Numbered from the stretch's first letter, positions 16,339 to 25,340 are shown. The stretch: DNA of 64,000 nt from Paenibacillus sabuli (GCF_014705605.1 NZ_JACXIZ010000041.1:29117-93116); one strand, 5' to 3'. The notes: generated from the sequence alone by a model not told the origin. Translations and numbers: made by a program.

Positions 16339-16474
16339 GGTCCGCCGGCCAGACTGTATTGCTTGAAACCAGCCCGAACATCGCGCCGTACTTGAACAAA
16401 AGAAACTACAGCAGGAAGGGGGCGAACATCACCATCAGCGGAATGTTTTGGCGCAGCTTTTTTTTCCATTTCAT
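16339..16474 (-). pseudogene. N-terminal fragment of an LplB-type ABC permease
   Basis: Starts at an ATG (16474) with GAGAGGAG upstream and encodes a basic N terminus (MKWKKKLRQNIP) and first membrane segment. An in-frame TAG at codon 23 (16408-16406) interrupts it. After it come FLLFKYGAMFG and, in a shifted frame, FKQYSLAGG, both conserved LplB-permease segments. The rest of the gene is absent. With the two fragments downstream it forms the remains of an LplB-YtcP-glycosidase operon. Confidence 0.75.
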
Positions 16475-16647
16475 GTTGTGCGGCTCCTCTCTCATTCCAA
16501 ACCATTGATTAAACCATTCGGTGCTTTGCGGCAGCGGCTAGCATACCCGGCAGCGCGGTTAAAATTCGCCGCATCAGCGAATGGGAATTGCAGCCGCTGT
16601 CCGCACATGGGAATCGCGCCGTCCGCGCATGCAGACGACGGTCGCAC

Positions 16648-19128
16648 TCAGCTCACGCGAATGACGACTGCGCTCAGCGCATCGAGCGTGACGGCACGCG
16701 GCGTCAGCACCAATCCGGATGGCCGGACAATCGCGTCCGTGCCCGCCGTCCCCGCGTCGACGAGCACCTCGCCGCGCGTCAAGTCCGTCTCCAGCGAGAC
16801 CGTGCGCGTGCGGGTATCGGCATTGACGAAGACATAATAGCAGGCAGGCAGCACCGGCGATTCGGTGTGATTCGGCACGGCGGACCCAGGCGGCGCCTCG
16901 CAGCGATAGGCGATCAGCAGGTCCTCCTCGCCGATCTCCGGGGCGACGAGCCGCGTCACGCACCGGTCGACCTCGGCTCGGCTGCGCAGGCGGAAGACCG
17001 GCGAAGCGCGGCGCAGCCGGATCAGGCCGCGCGTGTAAGCGAGGGTGCGCGCGCATTCCGGATAGGCGCTCGCATCCGTCGCCCGGTCCCACTCGAAGCG
17101 GTTGACCGCGTCGGAGGCATTGTAGGAATTGTGCACGAAGTACCCGAGCGTGCGGCCCTGCCGATTGTGCAGCCGGTGCGTGTGCGCAGGCGGCCGCCCG
17201 GCCCCGCGCCAGCGCTTGGTCCGGCCGTACTCCTGACCCGCATGCAGGAATGCCGTGCCCTGGCTCGTGAAGAGCAGCACCTGACCGAGCCGGATGCGGC
17301 GCTGGATCTCGCGCGCGCCGGCCGGGTCGTCCGGGTCCAGGTGCAGCGTCAGGGCGATCACGTCGTGCAGCGTCAGATTGTCATGCGCCTCGATGTAATG
17401 CACCATGTCGCCCGGCGCATCGGCGGGCGTATTGTACGGCTGCGCCTTCAGATTGCGCAGCAGCGTGTCGACGCTGCGCGGTCCGCCGGTCAGGAAGCGC
17501 GGCTCGCCCTCGCTGCCGAAGCCGGCCTTGAGCTCGTCGCGCAGCTCGTCGGCGAATACGCCGACCGCGTCCGTCTTGTCCATCCAATCCTGATCCGCTG
17601 CCAGCCCGGCGAGCTCGGGCTCGGCCAGATCGCCGGAGAACGTCCGCCAGCCCTCGCCGATGAACAGCGGCTGCGGGTGCAGGCTCGCCGCGACGTCATA
17701 GGCGCGCTGCAGCGCCGGGTATGTAGCATCGCCCATCATGTCCCAGCGCATGCCGTCGATCTTGTATTCGCGGAACCAGTACGCGACCGAGTCGAGCATC
17801 AGCTTCTCGGCCATCCGGTGATTGGTCGCCAGGTTGTTGCCGAAGCCGCCGAGCAGCTTGCCCTGCTCGGTCTGATAGAAGTAATAGTCCGGCACGATGT
17901 CGCTCAGCAGCTGATGCCGCGCCATATGCGTATAGACGACATCGAGGATGACGCCCATGCCCGCCTCGTGGATCGCGGCGATCAGCGCCTTGAGCTCGCG
18001 GATGCGCAGCTCGGGGTCGCCGGGATCTGCGCTGTAAGCGCCGTCGGGCGCGAAGTAGCCGTGCGGGTCGTAGCCCCAATTGTATCGGTTGCCCGCGACC
18101 GCGTATTCGAGCTCGCGCTCGCCCATCTCCGTCTCGTCGCCATAGTACCAGGCCATCACCGGCAGCAGTTGGACGTGGGTGACGCCGAGGCTGCGGATGT
18201 AGTCCAGCCGCTCCGCGAATGCGCCGAAGGTGCCCCATCTGGCGCCGAGCTCGCCCTCGATCGCCGGATCGGACGTGAAGTCGCGCACATGCACCTCATA
18301 GATCACCGCGTCCTCCCGGCTCTCATAGCCGTCAATCTGCGACCAGCCCAGTCCCCCCTCCGGGTCGGTGCCGGCCAGCTCGACGATCGCCGCCTTGCCG
18401 GCCGCGTCCTTGTCCCGGCCGAGCGGCACGCCCGACGGACTGGTGCGAAACGGCGCCATCGACTTCGCATACGGATCGAGCACGCGGCGCATCTGCCGCC
18501 CGTGCAACACCTCGTATTGGTAATAGTAGCCGCGCAGGTCTTCCGTTCCGAGCGCTTCCGGCGCCGCCTCTGCCGTCCATACCCCGCGATCGACTCGTCG
18601 CATCGGCAGCGCGCCGATGCGGCGCTCCGGGTTCGCCCGGTCGTAAAAGACCGCCGTCGCCGCCGTCGCCGTCGGCGCCCACAGCTTGAGCGTCGCGGAG
18701 CCGCCCGCATACACCGCGCCCAGATCGTCGCCATCGTAGGCAAAAAGCGCGTCGAGCACCGCCCAGCCCGCACCCTCCAGCGCCGCCGGCGACTCGCCGG
18801 CGTGCCAGGCGATCAGCTGCTTGCGCCGCATCGCGTCTACGAAGACAAACGCCACCTCCGTTCGCGCTTGCAGCGTCAACGCCAGGTTGGCGCCGTTCTT
18901 CTCGCCGCCTGCGCCGTAATTCTCGTGCCAGCTCGCGCCGGCCGTGGCCTTGTATTCATAGCGTCCCGCCGCGAGCGACAGGCGCAGCACATACGTGCGA
19001 TTGCCGACCGGTCGCATCCGCATCGTCTCGTCGCCCGGCGTCCAGTCTGCAGCCTGCCCCGCTTGCTTTTGTAACGTTCCGGCGAGATAGATCGCCCGTT
19101 CATGCGCTTCCCTTTGAATCGTCTTCAC
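16648..19128 (-). CDS. pulA: Type I pullulanase (GH13)
   Basis: 826-residue debranching enzyme cutting alpha-1,6 links in pullulan, glycogen or amylopectin. The N-terminal beta domains (about 1-290) include a CBM48-like module with TLKLWAPTATAATAVFYD. The type I pullulanase signature YNWGYDP is near residue 345. In the barrel, GMRWDMMGD holds the nucleophile aspartate (about 462), GEGW the acid/base glutamate (about 490), and EAHDN the third conserved region. No signal peptide, so it acts on intracellular glycogen or imported dextrins. The GTG start follows GAGG nine bases upstream. It stands alone; the next gene upstream is an AraC regulator on the same strand. Confidence 0.93.
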   Translation of the reverse strand: MKTIQREAHERAIYLAGTLQKQAGQAADWTPGDETMRMRPVGNRTYVLRLSLAAGRYEYKATAGASWHENYGAGGEKNGANLALTLQARTEVAFVFVDAMRRKQLIAWHAGESPAALEGAGWAVLDALFAYDGDDLGAVYAGGSATLKLWAPTATAATAVFYDRANPERRIGALPMRRVDRGVWTAEAAPEALGTEDLRGYYYQYEVLHGRQMRRVLDPYAKSMAPFRTSPSGVPLGRDKDAAGKAAIVELAGTDPEGGLGWSQIDGYESREDAVIYEVHVRDFTSDPAIEGELGARWGTFGAFAERLDYIRSLGVTHVQLLPVMAWYYGDETEMGERELEYAVAGNRYNWGYDPHGYFAPDGAYSADPGDPELRIRELKALIAAIHEAGMGVILDVVYTHMARHQLLSDIVPDYYFYQTEQGKLLGGFGNNLATNHRMAEKLMLDSVAYWFREYKIDGMRWDMMGDATYPALQRAYDVAASLHPQPLFIGEGWRTFSGDLAEPELAGLAADQDWMDKTDAVGVFADELRDELKAGFGSEGEPRFLTGGPRSVDTLLRNLKAQPYNTPADAPGDMVHYIEAHDNLTLHDVIALTLHLDPDDPAGAREIQRRIRLGQVLLFTSQGTAFLHAGQEYGRTKRWRGAGRPPAHTHRLHNRQGRTLGYFVHNSYNASDAVNRFEWDRATDASAYPECARTLAYTRGLIRLRRASPVFRLRSRAEVDRCVTRLVAPEIGEEDLLIAYRCEAPPGSAVPNHTESPVLPACYYVFVNADTRTRTVSLETDLTRGEVLVDAGTAGTDAIVRPSGLVLTPRAVTLDALSAVVIRVS

Positions 19129-19194
19129 AACCTTCGGCCTCGTATTTCCGTCGCCGGATGCATCTCCTTATTATATCGGAAGGTGACGGAATAG

Positions 19195-20319
19195 TTATAC
19201 CTTTTTTGCCGCGCGGTATTGGCCCGGGGTCAGGCCGGTCCATTTTTTGAAGGCGTACTGGAAGGCGCTCGGCTCGGAAAAATGCAGCGCGTAGGCAATC
19301 TCGCCGATTGAATGCTGGCCGCGCCGCAAATAGTCGACAGCCAGCTCGGTGCGAATGCGGGAGGCCAGCTCATGGAAAGAAGTACCCGAGCGGCTCAGCC
19401 GGTGCTGAAGCGTACGCGGCCGGAGCCCGAACGCCTCGGCCGTCTGCTGCAGCGTCGGATACGAGACGGGGAGCTGCCCCCGCAGCCACTGCGCGACCTG
19501 CTCCGCCAACGTCGCTTCGGGCGAGGACTGCTGCCGCGGCTCCGGGGACGGCGACGACTGCGCAGCATGCTGCCGCGAATCCAGAGCCTGCAACGACTGC
19601 GCGGGCTGCTGCCGCGAATCCAGGGCCTGCAACGGCTGCGCGGGCTGCTCCGACGTCTTCACCATGTCGCGGAATACCTCGAGCAGCTTCTCATCCGCGT
19701 ACAGGACCGGCGCCCGCAGCAGACTCGTGTGGAATTGCAGCTCGTGCGCAGGCGCACCGAATACCGGCATCCGTCCGAATATTCGGACATGCGGCTCCAC
19801 ATTGTCGGGCGCCGCATGGGCGAATGCGACCTCGTCCAGCTCGATGATCCGATTGGCCAGCTGCCCGATCAGCCTGTACAGCGAGCACGCCATGTCCTCG
19901 GCGCAATGCCGGGCCAGTTGCCTCCGGCCCCCAGCCTCCAGGCGCAGTGTCGTCCGATCGCCCTGCACGCTCCAATCGATCGCGAAGCCGCTCCATACGA
20001 CGTTGTTGTAACGCCGATAGGCGGACAGCGCGTGCTCGATCGTATCCGAATGCATCATGACATAGCCGAGCATCCCCAGATCTGCGAACTCCATCGTCTC
20101 GCCCTGATGCAATCCGAAATGCGCGTCCCCGGTATAGGCGATTGCCGCGAGCGTCAGCGCTTCAAAGGCCTCCCAGCTCATTCTCCCGTCCCGTTGCCGC
20201 AGCCGCTCCTCCTCAAAGCCGGCATAACGGCAGAAGGCCGCCGCGTCATGCCCCTTGCGGACGATTGTTTTTAAAATAGGCGCGACCATCGTCAGCGCGA
20301 TGCCTTCTCGTTTCACCAT
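19195..20319 (-). CDS. AraC-family regulator with N-terminal arabinose-binding-like domain
   Basis: 374-residue regulator of the OruR/ArgR-like AraC class. The large N-terminal ligand domain (about 1-205) contains FADLGMLGYVMMHSDTIEHAL. The C-terminal HTH (about 275-370) contains LRPRTLQHRLSRSGTSF and IGEIAYALHFSEPSAFQYAFKKWTGLTPGQYR. Between them lies a low-complexity linker (about 220-260) made of 13-residue repeats around ALDSRQ. The ATG at 20319 is supported by AAGGGGAG at a short spacing; the longer upstream frame has no such site. It lies 66 bp upstream of the pullulanase gene on the same strand, so it may be co-transcribed with it or regulate it. Confidence 0.85.
   Translation of the reverse strand: MVKREGIALTMVAPILKTIVRKGHDAAAFCRYAGFEEERLRQRDGRMSWEAFEALTLAAIAYTGDAHFGLHQGETMEFADLGMLGYVMMHSDTIEHALSAYRRYNNVVWSGFAIDWSVQGDRTTLRLEAGGRRQLARHCAEDMACSLYRLIGQLANRIIELDEVAFAHAAPDNVEPHVRIFGRMPVFGAPAHELQFHTSLLRAPVLYADEKLLEVFRDMVKTSEQPAQPLQALDSRQQPAQSLQALDSRQHAAQSSPSPEPRQQSSPEATLAEQVAQWLRGQLPVSYPTLQQTAEAFGLRPRTLQHRLSRSGTSFHELASRIRTELAVDYLRRGQHSIGEIAYALHFSEPSAFQYAFKKWTGLTPGQYRAAKKV
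19533..19650. repeat. 39-bp in-gene tandem repeat (three copies)
   Basis: GCCGCG recurs at 19533, 19572 and 19611, 39 bp apart; the last two units are nearly identical. The period is a multiple of three, so the AraC frame is kept and the repeat appears as a 13-residue linker motif. Confidence 0.75.
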
Positions 20320-20510
20320 GCTCTCCCCTTTGCGCCAATTCGCAATTCGACTGCGCATTTCAGCATTCCCGTCATGCCCGCAGCACGGTACACTAAGATC
20401 TAGTCCGAATGGCGCTTGCTTTATTATACCAGACGAATCCGCATACCGCGCCTGACGGACACGCCTGACGGACATATTCGAAGGTACACAAAAAAGGAGG
20501 AATCCCCGAC

Positions 20511-21092
20511 ATGCCTCAAAACATGCTCATCGTCAACGGCCACCCCTACGCGCAAAGCTACTGCGCCGCGCTGGCCGACGCTTATGCCGCCGGCGCGCGC
20601 GCCGGCGGTGCCAATGTGCAACGGCTGGAGCTGCACGAGCTGAAATTCGATCCGAATCTGCGCCACGGCTACGCGAGCCGCATGGAGCTGGAGCCGGATC
20701 TCGTGGCCGCGCAGGAGCAGATCCGCCGGGCCGACCATCTGGTGTGGGTCTATCCGATCTGGTGGGGCGCGATGCCGGCCCAGCTCAAGGGCTTCATTGA
20801 CCGCGTGTTTTTGCCCGGCTTCGCTTACAAGTACCGCACCGACTCCGTACTCTGGGACAAACTATTGCAAGGTAAATCGGCCCGGCTCATCGTGACGATG
20901 GACACCCCGGGCTGGTACAATCGACTCTTCTACAAGCAGGCAGGACATATCGTCATGAAGCGTAATATTTTGGGCTTCTGCGGGATCAAGCCGGTCCGGA
21001 TCACCAGCCTCGGCCCGGTCCGGGGCTCCTCGGACACGCGGCGCGCCAGGTGGCTGGAGCAGGTGAAGCTGCTGGGACGAGCGGGCAAATAA
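20511..21092 (+). CDS. NAD(P)H oxidoreductase, flavodoxin-like fold (MdaB/KefF/YwrO family)
   Basis: 193-residue cytoplasmic FMN/FAD quinone or nitro reductase. The entry strand and phosphate loop are MLIVNGHPYAQSYCAAL. The central YPIWWGAMPAQLKGFIDRVFLPGFAY is the family's flavin- and substrate-binding segment, and VTMDTPGWYNRLFYKQAG is the second contact loop. The ATG start follows AAAGGAGG. It is monocistronic, with a copy of the dispersed 66-nt repeat beginning 27 bp after the stop codon. Likely role is two-electron reduction of quinones or related electrophiles. Confidence 0.88.
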   Translation: MPQNMLIVNGHPYAQSYCAALADAYAAGARAGGANVQRLELHELKFDPNLRHGYASRMELEPDLVAAQEQIRRADHLVWVYPIWWGAMPAQLKGFIDRVFLPGFAYKYRTDSVLWDKLLQGKSARLIVTMDTPGWYNRLFYKQAGHIVMKRNILGFCGIKPVRITSLGPVRGSSDTRRARWLEQVKLLGRAGK

Positions 21093-21119
21093 TGACGCGG
21101 CGCCATTTTGGCTTTGAAA

Positions 21120-21185
21120 GGCCGTGATGTCCATTAGAGTCGGGCTATCGGCCAGGATGCCCGCTAAGCGTCGCCTGTGTCCATT
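21120..21185 (+). repeat. Dispersed intergenic repeat, copy A
   Basis: GGCCGTGATGTCCATTAGAG and, further on, GCTAAGCGTCGC plus TGTCCATT match copy C at 46769-46834 with few differences and no large gap. The element contains an internal pair of TGTCCATT-type half units and a small dyad around ATCGGCC. It is non-coding. Confidence 0.7.
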
Positions 21186-21215
21186 CGAACTTCCACAGGA
21201 GCGCCGGATTATTCC

Positions 21216-22316
21216 TCACGACGTGTCCGCCATCGCCTTAAATCCCAAGACCACCGCGAGCAGGACAACCGGAGCCGCATAGGCGAGAGTAGTCAGGAGC
21301 GGCCATGTGACGTTCACGATCTGTTCCGTGGCACTCTCGGTCGTATATGTAGTCAACGATAGCAAAAAGCAAATCAACGCGACCGGAAAGGTGAGCAACT
21401 GCTCATCCTGCAGCCGCAGCAATGCGGCGAGCAGCTTGATTAGAATGAGCAGCGCGATGGCGGTTTTGAAGTAAAAACCGACAATGAGCGAAAAGCCGAT
21501 GACCAACTCGATACGTTCCACGATCTCCCGGATGTAAATTAGCCTGGCCAACTGGTACAAAGAATACTTCAACTCGCCGGTAAGCGGGCCGAGCACCATC
21601 AAGCTGCCAAGGATCGCGCACACGAATGTCAACCCATTCACAGCCAGAGCGATGTAGAGATGTCTGCTGATGCGTCCGGCCTCCCTGGCTCTGACATGCG
21701 GCAGTAACACAGCAAAAATGAATAGCTCCGCATACGGAAACCCGTAGGCGATATAGGCTCCGTGCAAAATTGGCTTAATGCCTTCCGGTAAGATCGGAAG
21801 CAAGAATTCGATGCGATACAAACCGCTGACGAGGACGAGAATGAGCGCGACAAAGCCGAACATGAGCAGAAGAAGCAGCGCGGCCATGCGGGCCATCGTC
21901 TCGAGACCGGCGCGAACCGTGAGGGCAATAATCAAAAAGAGCATGCCGTTGACCGCGTAGGTCGGCGTTTCCTTCAACATCGTGCTTTTGAAAAAAAAAC
22001 CGATTTCGATGACAATTCCCGCCACGTTCCAAAAAAGGAGCAGTGCGAAAGGCGCCATAACAAACCAGGTCAACGGGCCGCCTAGCGCTGATCGGGTATA
22101 GGCAATAAACGGTCTGCCGCCTCCGGCACGATGCACATAAAGCAGGACAGCCAGCATAGCCATGCCCAGCAGCAGCGCCAGCAGCAGCGAGAGCCACGCT
22201 CCGCTCCCAGCCACACTGGTCAGGGGCGACGGAATGATGACAATGGACGAGCCCGTCAAGAAGAACAGGAACAGTACCGCCATTTGCAACGAACCGACCG
22301 ATTCGGTCTGCTTCAT
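21216..22316 (-). CDS. GerAB-type spore germination permease
   Basis: 366-residue integral membrane protein with about ten hydrophobic segments. It belongs to the endospore germination permease family (GerAB/GerKB), related to amino-acid transporters, and forms the nutrient-binding B subunit of a germinant receptor in the inner spore membrane. Conserved family features include the N-terminal LFFLTGSSIVIIPSPL segment and PEGIKPILHGAYIAYGFPYAELF in the middle. It is the last gene of the operon, its ATG overlapping the stop of the 81-residue ORF (ATGA). Germinant identity cannot be read from sequence. Confidence 0.9.
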   Translation of the reverse strand: MKQTESVGSLQMAVLFLFFLTGSSIVIIPSPLTSVAGSGAWLSLLLALLLGMAMLAVLLYVHRAGGGRPFIAYTRSALGGPLTWFVMAPFALLLFWNVAGIVIEIGFFFKSTMLKETPTYAVNGMLFLIIALTVRAGLETMARMAALLLLLMFGFVALILVLVSGLYRIEFLLPILPEGIKPILHGAYIAYGFPYAELFIFAVLLPHVRAREAGRISRHLYIALAVNGLTFVCAILGSLMVLGPLTGELKYSLYQLARLIYIREIVERIELVIGFSLIVGFYFKTAIALLILIKLLAALLRLQDEQLLTFPVALICFLLSLTTYTTESATEQIVNVTWPLLTTLAYAAPVVLLAVVLGFKAMADTS

Positions 22317-22558
22317 CCTTTCGCCCCCCCTTCAAACCAGTGTACAATACGCTGTGCGGCAGGCGTAAACCAGCCAAAAACCGTATCGACATTCGGCCCG
22401 GACAATTCCGTAACGAACAGCCAGCCGAGATAAATCGCAGGTCCCCATAACATCAGATACAAGCGGCGCCCCCTGCGATCAGACTTTTTGAACCGGCTTG
22501 CATCCGCCCAAGCGATCAAAACCGCAATGAGCAGCAGACACCCGAGCCTTTCGCTCAT
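22313..22558 (-). CDS. Small two-helix membrane protein in germination operon
   Basis: 81 residues: an N-terminal hydrophobic helix (CLLLIAVLIAWADA), a basic loop (RFKKSDRRGRR), a second hydrophobic helix (LYLMLWGPAIYLGWLFV) and an amphipathic tail. A strong site (GGAGAAGGAG) precedes the ATG, and it overlaps both neighbours by four bases, so it is a translationally coupled member of the germination operon. Size and topology recall the small D subunits of some ger operons (two transmembrane helices). I infer such a role without recognising the sequence. Confidence 0.75.
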   Translation of the reverse strand: MSERLGCLLLIAVLIAWADASRFKKSDRRGRRLYLMLWGPAIYLGWLFVTELSGPNVDTVFGWFTPAAQRIVHWFEGGAKG

Positions 22559-23733
22559 CGCTCCTTCTCCTCCTCTTGGCCGAATGGAAATCCTATATTT
22601 AGGCCGGTATCCAGTACATCGACATGTACCGCAATCTCGAACTCGGCTTCGGCAAAGCGTCGTTCCCAGTCGTCCTCCCATTTACTCCATAGCGCAGGAT
22701 GCCTGCGGTAGATGCGATTGCCGATGCCGAGGCTGTCCAGCCGTTCACGCTGTAACATTCCCACCACCGTTTGAAGCCGTTGTTTGATCTGATCCGCGAT
22801 TGATGCTTGATAAGCGTCGACCTCCTGCAGCGCGCGCAACGAAGAACAGCGCAGCTCGCCGACACTGCCCCTTAGCCGAATATCGACCTTGACGACTACC
22901 CGATCTTCTTGCAGATACGGCGTAACCTTGGCCTTGTATTCCTGCACCTCGAACGATTCCTGACGTTGAAGCTGATCCGCGGTGACGGCGTTTTCGGTGC
23001 AAGGAAATTCGATACTCCCCCTCTTATACCGGTTAGTCAGCATCAACAGCCCTTCCGTGTCCTTGCCGCCGAGCACCGTAGTCAACTTTCCACTCCGCAG
23101 CATCGCCGTACCGGCAACGACCGCCCGCTTGCCGAGCGGTTGAATATACGGGAGCTCGGATACCCTGGAGGCGCTTTTCATCTGAATAGCCAAGTCGTAT
23201 AGCGGGATTTTTGACGTTTTCGAGGCATATTCCGCCCCGTTTTTCGTCATTTTTTTGAATTGTTGACCAATGGTCTGTTCAATGAAGGGCTTGATCTGCA
23301 GATAAGGTGCCGCTTCCCCTTGCGTGACGATCGGGATGACAGTGCCGCGCGGCTCGTGATCCCGCGAGAAGTAATCGAATATTTCGCCGATATTCTGGCG
23401 GCGCAGGAGCTCTTCGCTGACCAGGATGACCCGCATATGGTCCCACTTGGCCTTGCGTCCAAAATACAACGGAATGTCGCGAACGGCTTCAAAAATCGTG
23501 TCTCCGCTCGTCTGAATGTTGAGGCCCTGCTGTGACGCATCGGCCTCCTCCATGCTGCCCATCGGGCTCGATGGATTGTAGAAATGGGTCGTCACCTTGA
23601 CCCGGCCCTCCCCCAATCCGTCAATTGCCACTGCTTGAACGTAGCCGAAAGTATCCGGCTCGTTATTGTCCCAGCAACCCGTCATCGCGCTCATGCCCAG
23701 CATGGCAAGCAGAAAAATGCACGTGATTCTCAT
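22555..23733 (-). CDS. GerAC-type germination lipoprotein
   Basis: 392-residue Ger(x)C family protein. A signal peptide ends in the lipobox MTGCW, followed by the family's conserved start WDNNEPDTFGYVQAVAIDG. The middle holds KWDHMRVILVSEELLRRQNIGEIFDYF, and the C-terminal domain (about 210-385) matches the three-domain GerBC fold. Tethered to the outside of the inner spore membrane, it acts with the A and B subunits in nutrient sensing. The ATG overlaps the gerAA stop (ATGA). Confidence 0.92.
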   Translation of the reverse strand: MRITCIFLLAMLGMSAMTGCWDNNEPDTFGYVQAVAIDGLGEGRVKVTTHFYNPSSPMGSMEEADASQQGLNIQTSGDTIFEAVRDIPLYFGRKAKWDHMRVILVSEELLRRQNIGEIFDYFSRDHEPRGTVIPIVTQGEAAPYLQIKPFIEQTIGQQFKKMTKNGAEYASKTSKIPLYDLAIQMKSASRVSELPYIQPLGKRAVVAGTAMLRSGKLTTVLGGKDTEGLLMLTNRYKRGSIEFPCTENAVTADQLQRQESFEVQEYKAKVTPYLQEDRVVVKVDIRLRGSVGELRCSSLRALQEVDAYQASIADQIKQRLQTVVGMLQRERLDSLGIGNRIYRRHPALWSKWEDDWERRFAEAEFEIAVHVDVLDTGLNIGFPFGQEEEKER

Positions 23734-25253
23734 CTGCCCCCCCTCCCGCCCTTGGGAGCGGACGAGGCCTTGGCCTGCCTTGGCCCGGCGATGCTCAAAA
23801 ACATACGCCGCAATCGGCCCGATTGAAGTGGTGCCAGCGGGGAGAGATACGGCTGGCCGAGAGATCGCAACGAAGAAAGATGAAGGTAAACAAGCAGCAG
23901 TCCGGTCATGATGCCCAGCCCGCCAAAGGTGGCGGCCAGCAGCATCAGTGGGAATCGCAGCAGCCGAACCGCTATCGCCATGTTGTACTGAGGGAACGCA
24001 AAAGAAGCAATGCCGGTCAAGGCAACTACGATCACCATCACCGGGGAGGCGATCTGCGACTGAATCGCAGCTTGGCCAATCACGAGCGCCCCGACAATGC
24101 TGACGGCCGAGCCGACCGGACGCGGCAGACGCAGCCCTGCCTCGCGCAGCAGCTCGAAAAAAAACTCCATAATGAGCGCCTCCAGCAACGCCGGGAACGG
24201 AATCCCTTCTCGAGACTTCAGGATCGCGAGCAGCAGCACGGTCGGGACTAGCTCGGAATGAAAGGCGGACAAGGCGATATAGGAACTGGGCAGCATAAAC
24301 GCGATTAAAAATCCGGCCATGCGCAGCATTCGAATCAAGGAGGAGAATACGGGACGGCAGTAGTAGTCCTCGCTTGATGTGAAAAATTCCAAAAAATGTA
24401 CCGGGCAAATCAAGACCGTCGGACTGCCGTGGACGAGCGCGATGATTTTACCGTCCAGCAACGCGAGCACTGCCGTATCCGGCCGTTCCGTATACCGGAC
24501 TTGCGGGAAGGGCGTGGTCCGGTCGCCGCCGACGCATGCTTCGAGATAAGACGTGTCTACGATTTCTTCCTGTTCGATCCCCTTGACTCGGCACAGGAAG
24601 GCCTCCAAAATGTCAGGCTGCACCGCGCCTTCCAAATAGCCGAACGCGATTTTCCTGCGGCTTTCTTTACCCGCGATTCGGTAGTCGAACCTGAGCCTTG
24701 GCGATTTCAACAAGTTGCGCAACATGCCGATGTTGCGCTCCAGATCCTCAATCATACTCCTCTGCGGCCCCTGCACACTCGGCTCGGTAATCGGCTCCGA
24801 GGTATGCCGCTGCTCGACATCCATCGTATCAAACGTAAACGCTCGCGTCTGATGCTGCAGGAAAATGACCGTCTTGCCGTCCAGCACCGCTCCGACCGAA
24901 GCGCGGATCGTGCCTACGATTGTCCCGGCTTGCCAAAGGGGGGCCTCATCAGGCATTGGTCGGGAAGGCGCCCGCTCCACTTCGTCCCGGTCCTCGTACT
25001 CCGCGATGCGATGAAGCAGCAAGTGCTGGAAGGCCTCCTGCTCTTGCAGCCGGGCGATCAGCTTCGAATCGACCAGCGTGTCCAAATAAACCGCAAGCAC
25101 CTCCTGCCCGGGAAGCGCGCCAAAGCGCCACCGCTGGACGATCAGATCCGCACTATTCGAAAAGGCCTCGGTCATTGCCTTTTGGTTGCTTGCGAGCTCT
25201 GCAGCGATCGGGGCTTCGCCCGCAAGGCTGCGGCTGTCCGCTTCCATTGTCAT
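23730..25253 (-). CDS. GerAA-type spore germination protein
   Basis: 507-residue A subunit. A soluble N-terminal region (about 1-265) contains GYLEGAVQPDILEAFLCRVKGI and the FAFGYL-like family motifs. Four or five membrane segments follow (about 290-460) with SREGIPFPALLEALIMEFFFELLREAGLRLPRPVG, the most conserved part of the family. The ATG follows AAGGAG at eight bases. It heads a four-gene operon A-C-small ORF-B. A sigma-G promoter is expected upstream, but I could not place one convincingly; a palindrome shared with the next operon lies about 70 bp upstream. Confidence 0.92.
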   Translation of the reverse strand: MTMEADSRSLAGEAPIAAELASNQKAMTEAFSNSADLIVQRWRFGALPGQEVLAVYLDTLVDSKLIARLQEQEAFQHLLLHRIAEYEDRDEVERAPSRPMPDEAPLWQAGTIVGTIRASVGAVLDGKTVIFLQHQTRAFTFDTMDVEQRHTSEPITEPSVQGPQRSMIEDLERNIGMLRNLLKSPRLRFDYRIAGKESRRKIAFGYLEGAVQPDILEAFLCRVKGIEQEEIVDTSYLEACVGGDRTTPFPQVRYTERPDTAVLALLDGKIIALVHGSPTVLICPVHFLEFFTSSEDYYCRPVFSSLIRMLRMAGFLIAFMLPSSYIALSAFHSELVPTVLLLAILKSREGIPFPALLEALIMEFFFELLREAGLRLPRPVGSAVSIVGALVIGQAAIQSQIASPVMVIVVALTGIASFAFPQYNMAIAVRLLRFPLMLLAATFGGLGIMTGLLLVYLHLSSLRSLGQPYLSPLAPLQSGRLRRMFLSIAGPRQAKASSAPKGGRGGR

Positions 25254-25322
25254 GCTGCATCTCCTTCTGGCAATTGGATAGGTGTGCCAATCCTATCTTT
25301 TGCAGAAGCGAAGGCTGTTATT

Positions 25323-25340
25323 CGCAAGGATCGCCTTGCA
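25323..25340. promoter_or_regulatory. Palindromic site shared with 26309-26326
   Basis: CGCAAGGATCGCCTTGCA: AAGG and CCTT form a dyad with a four-base centre. The same sequence with three changes occurs about 1 kb away, and both lie 50-70 bp upstream of minus-strand starts. Possible operator or short stem-loop. Confidence 0.35.

Noticed and set aside
16588..19074. 828-codon plus-strand open frame
   Set aside because: Antisense of the pullulanase gene, whose catalytic motifs are intact; the plus-strand frame has no domain or start signal.
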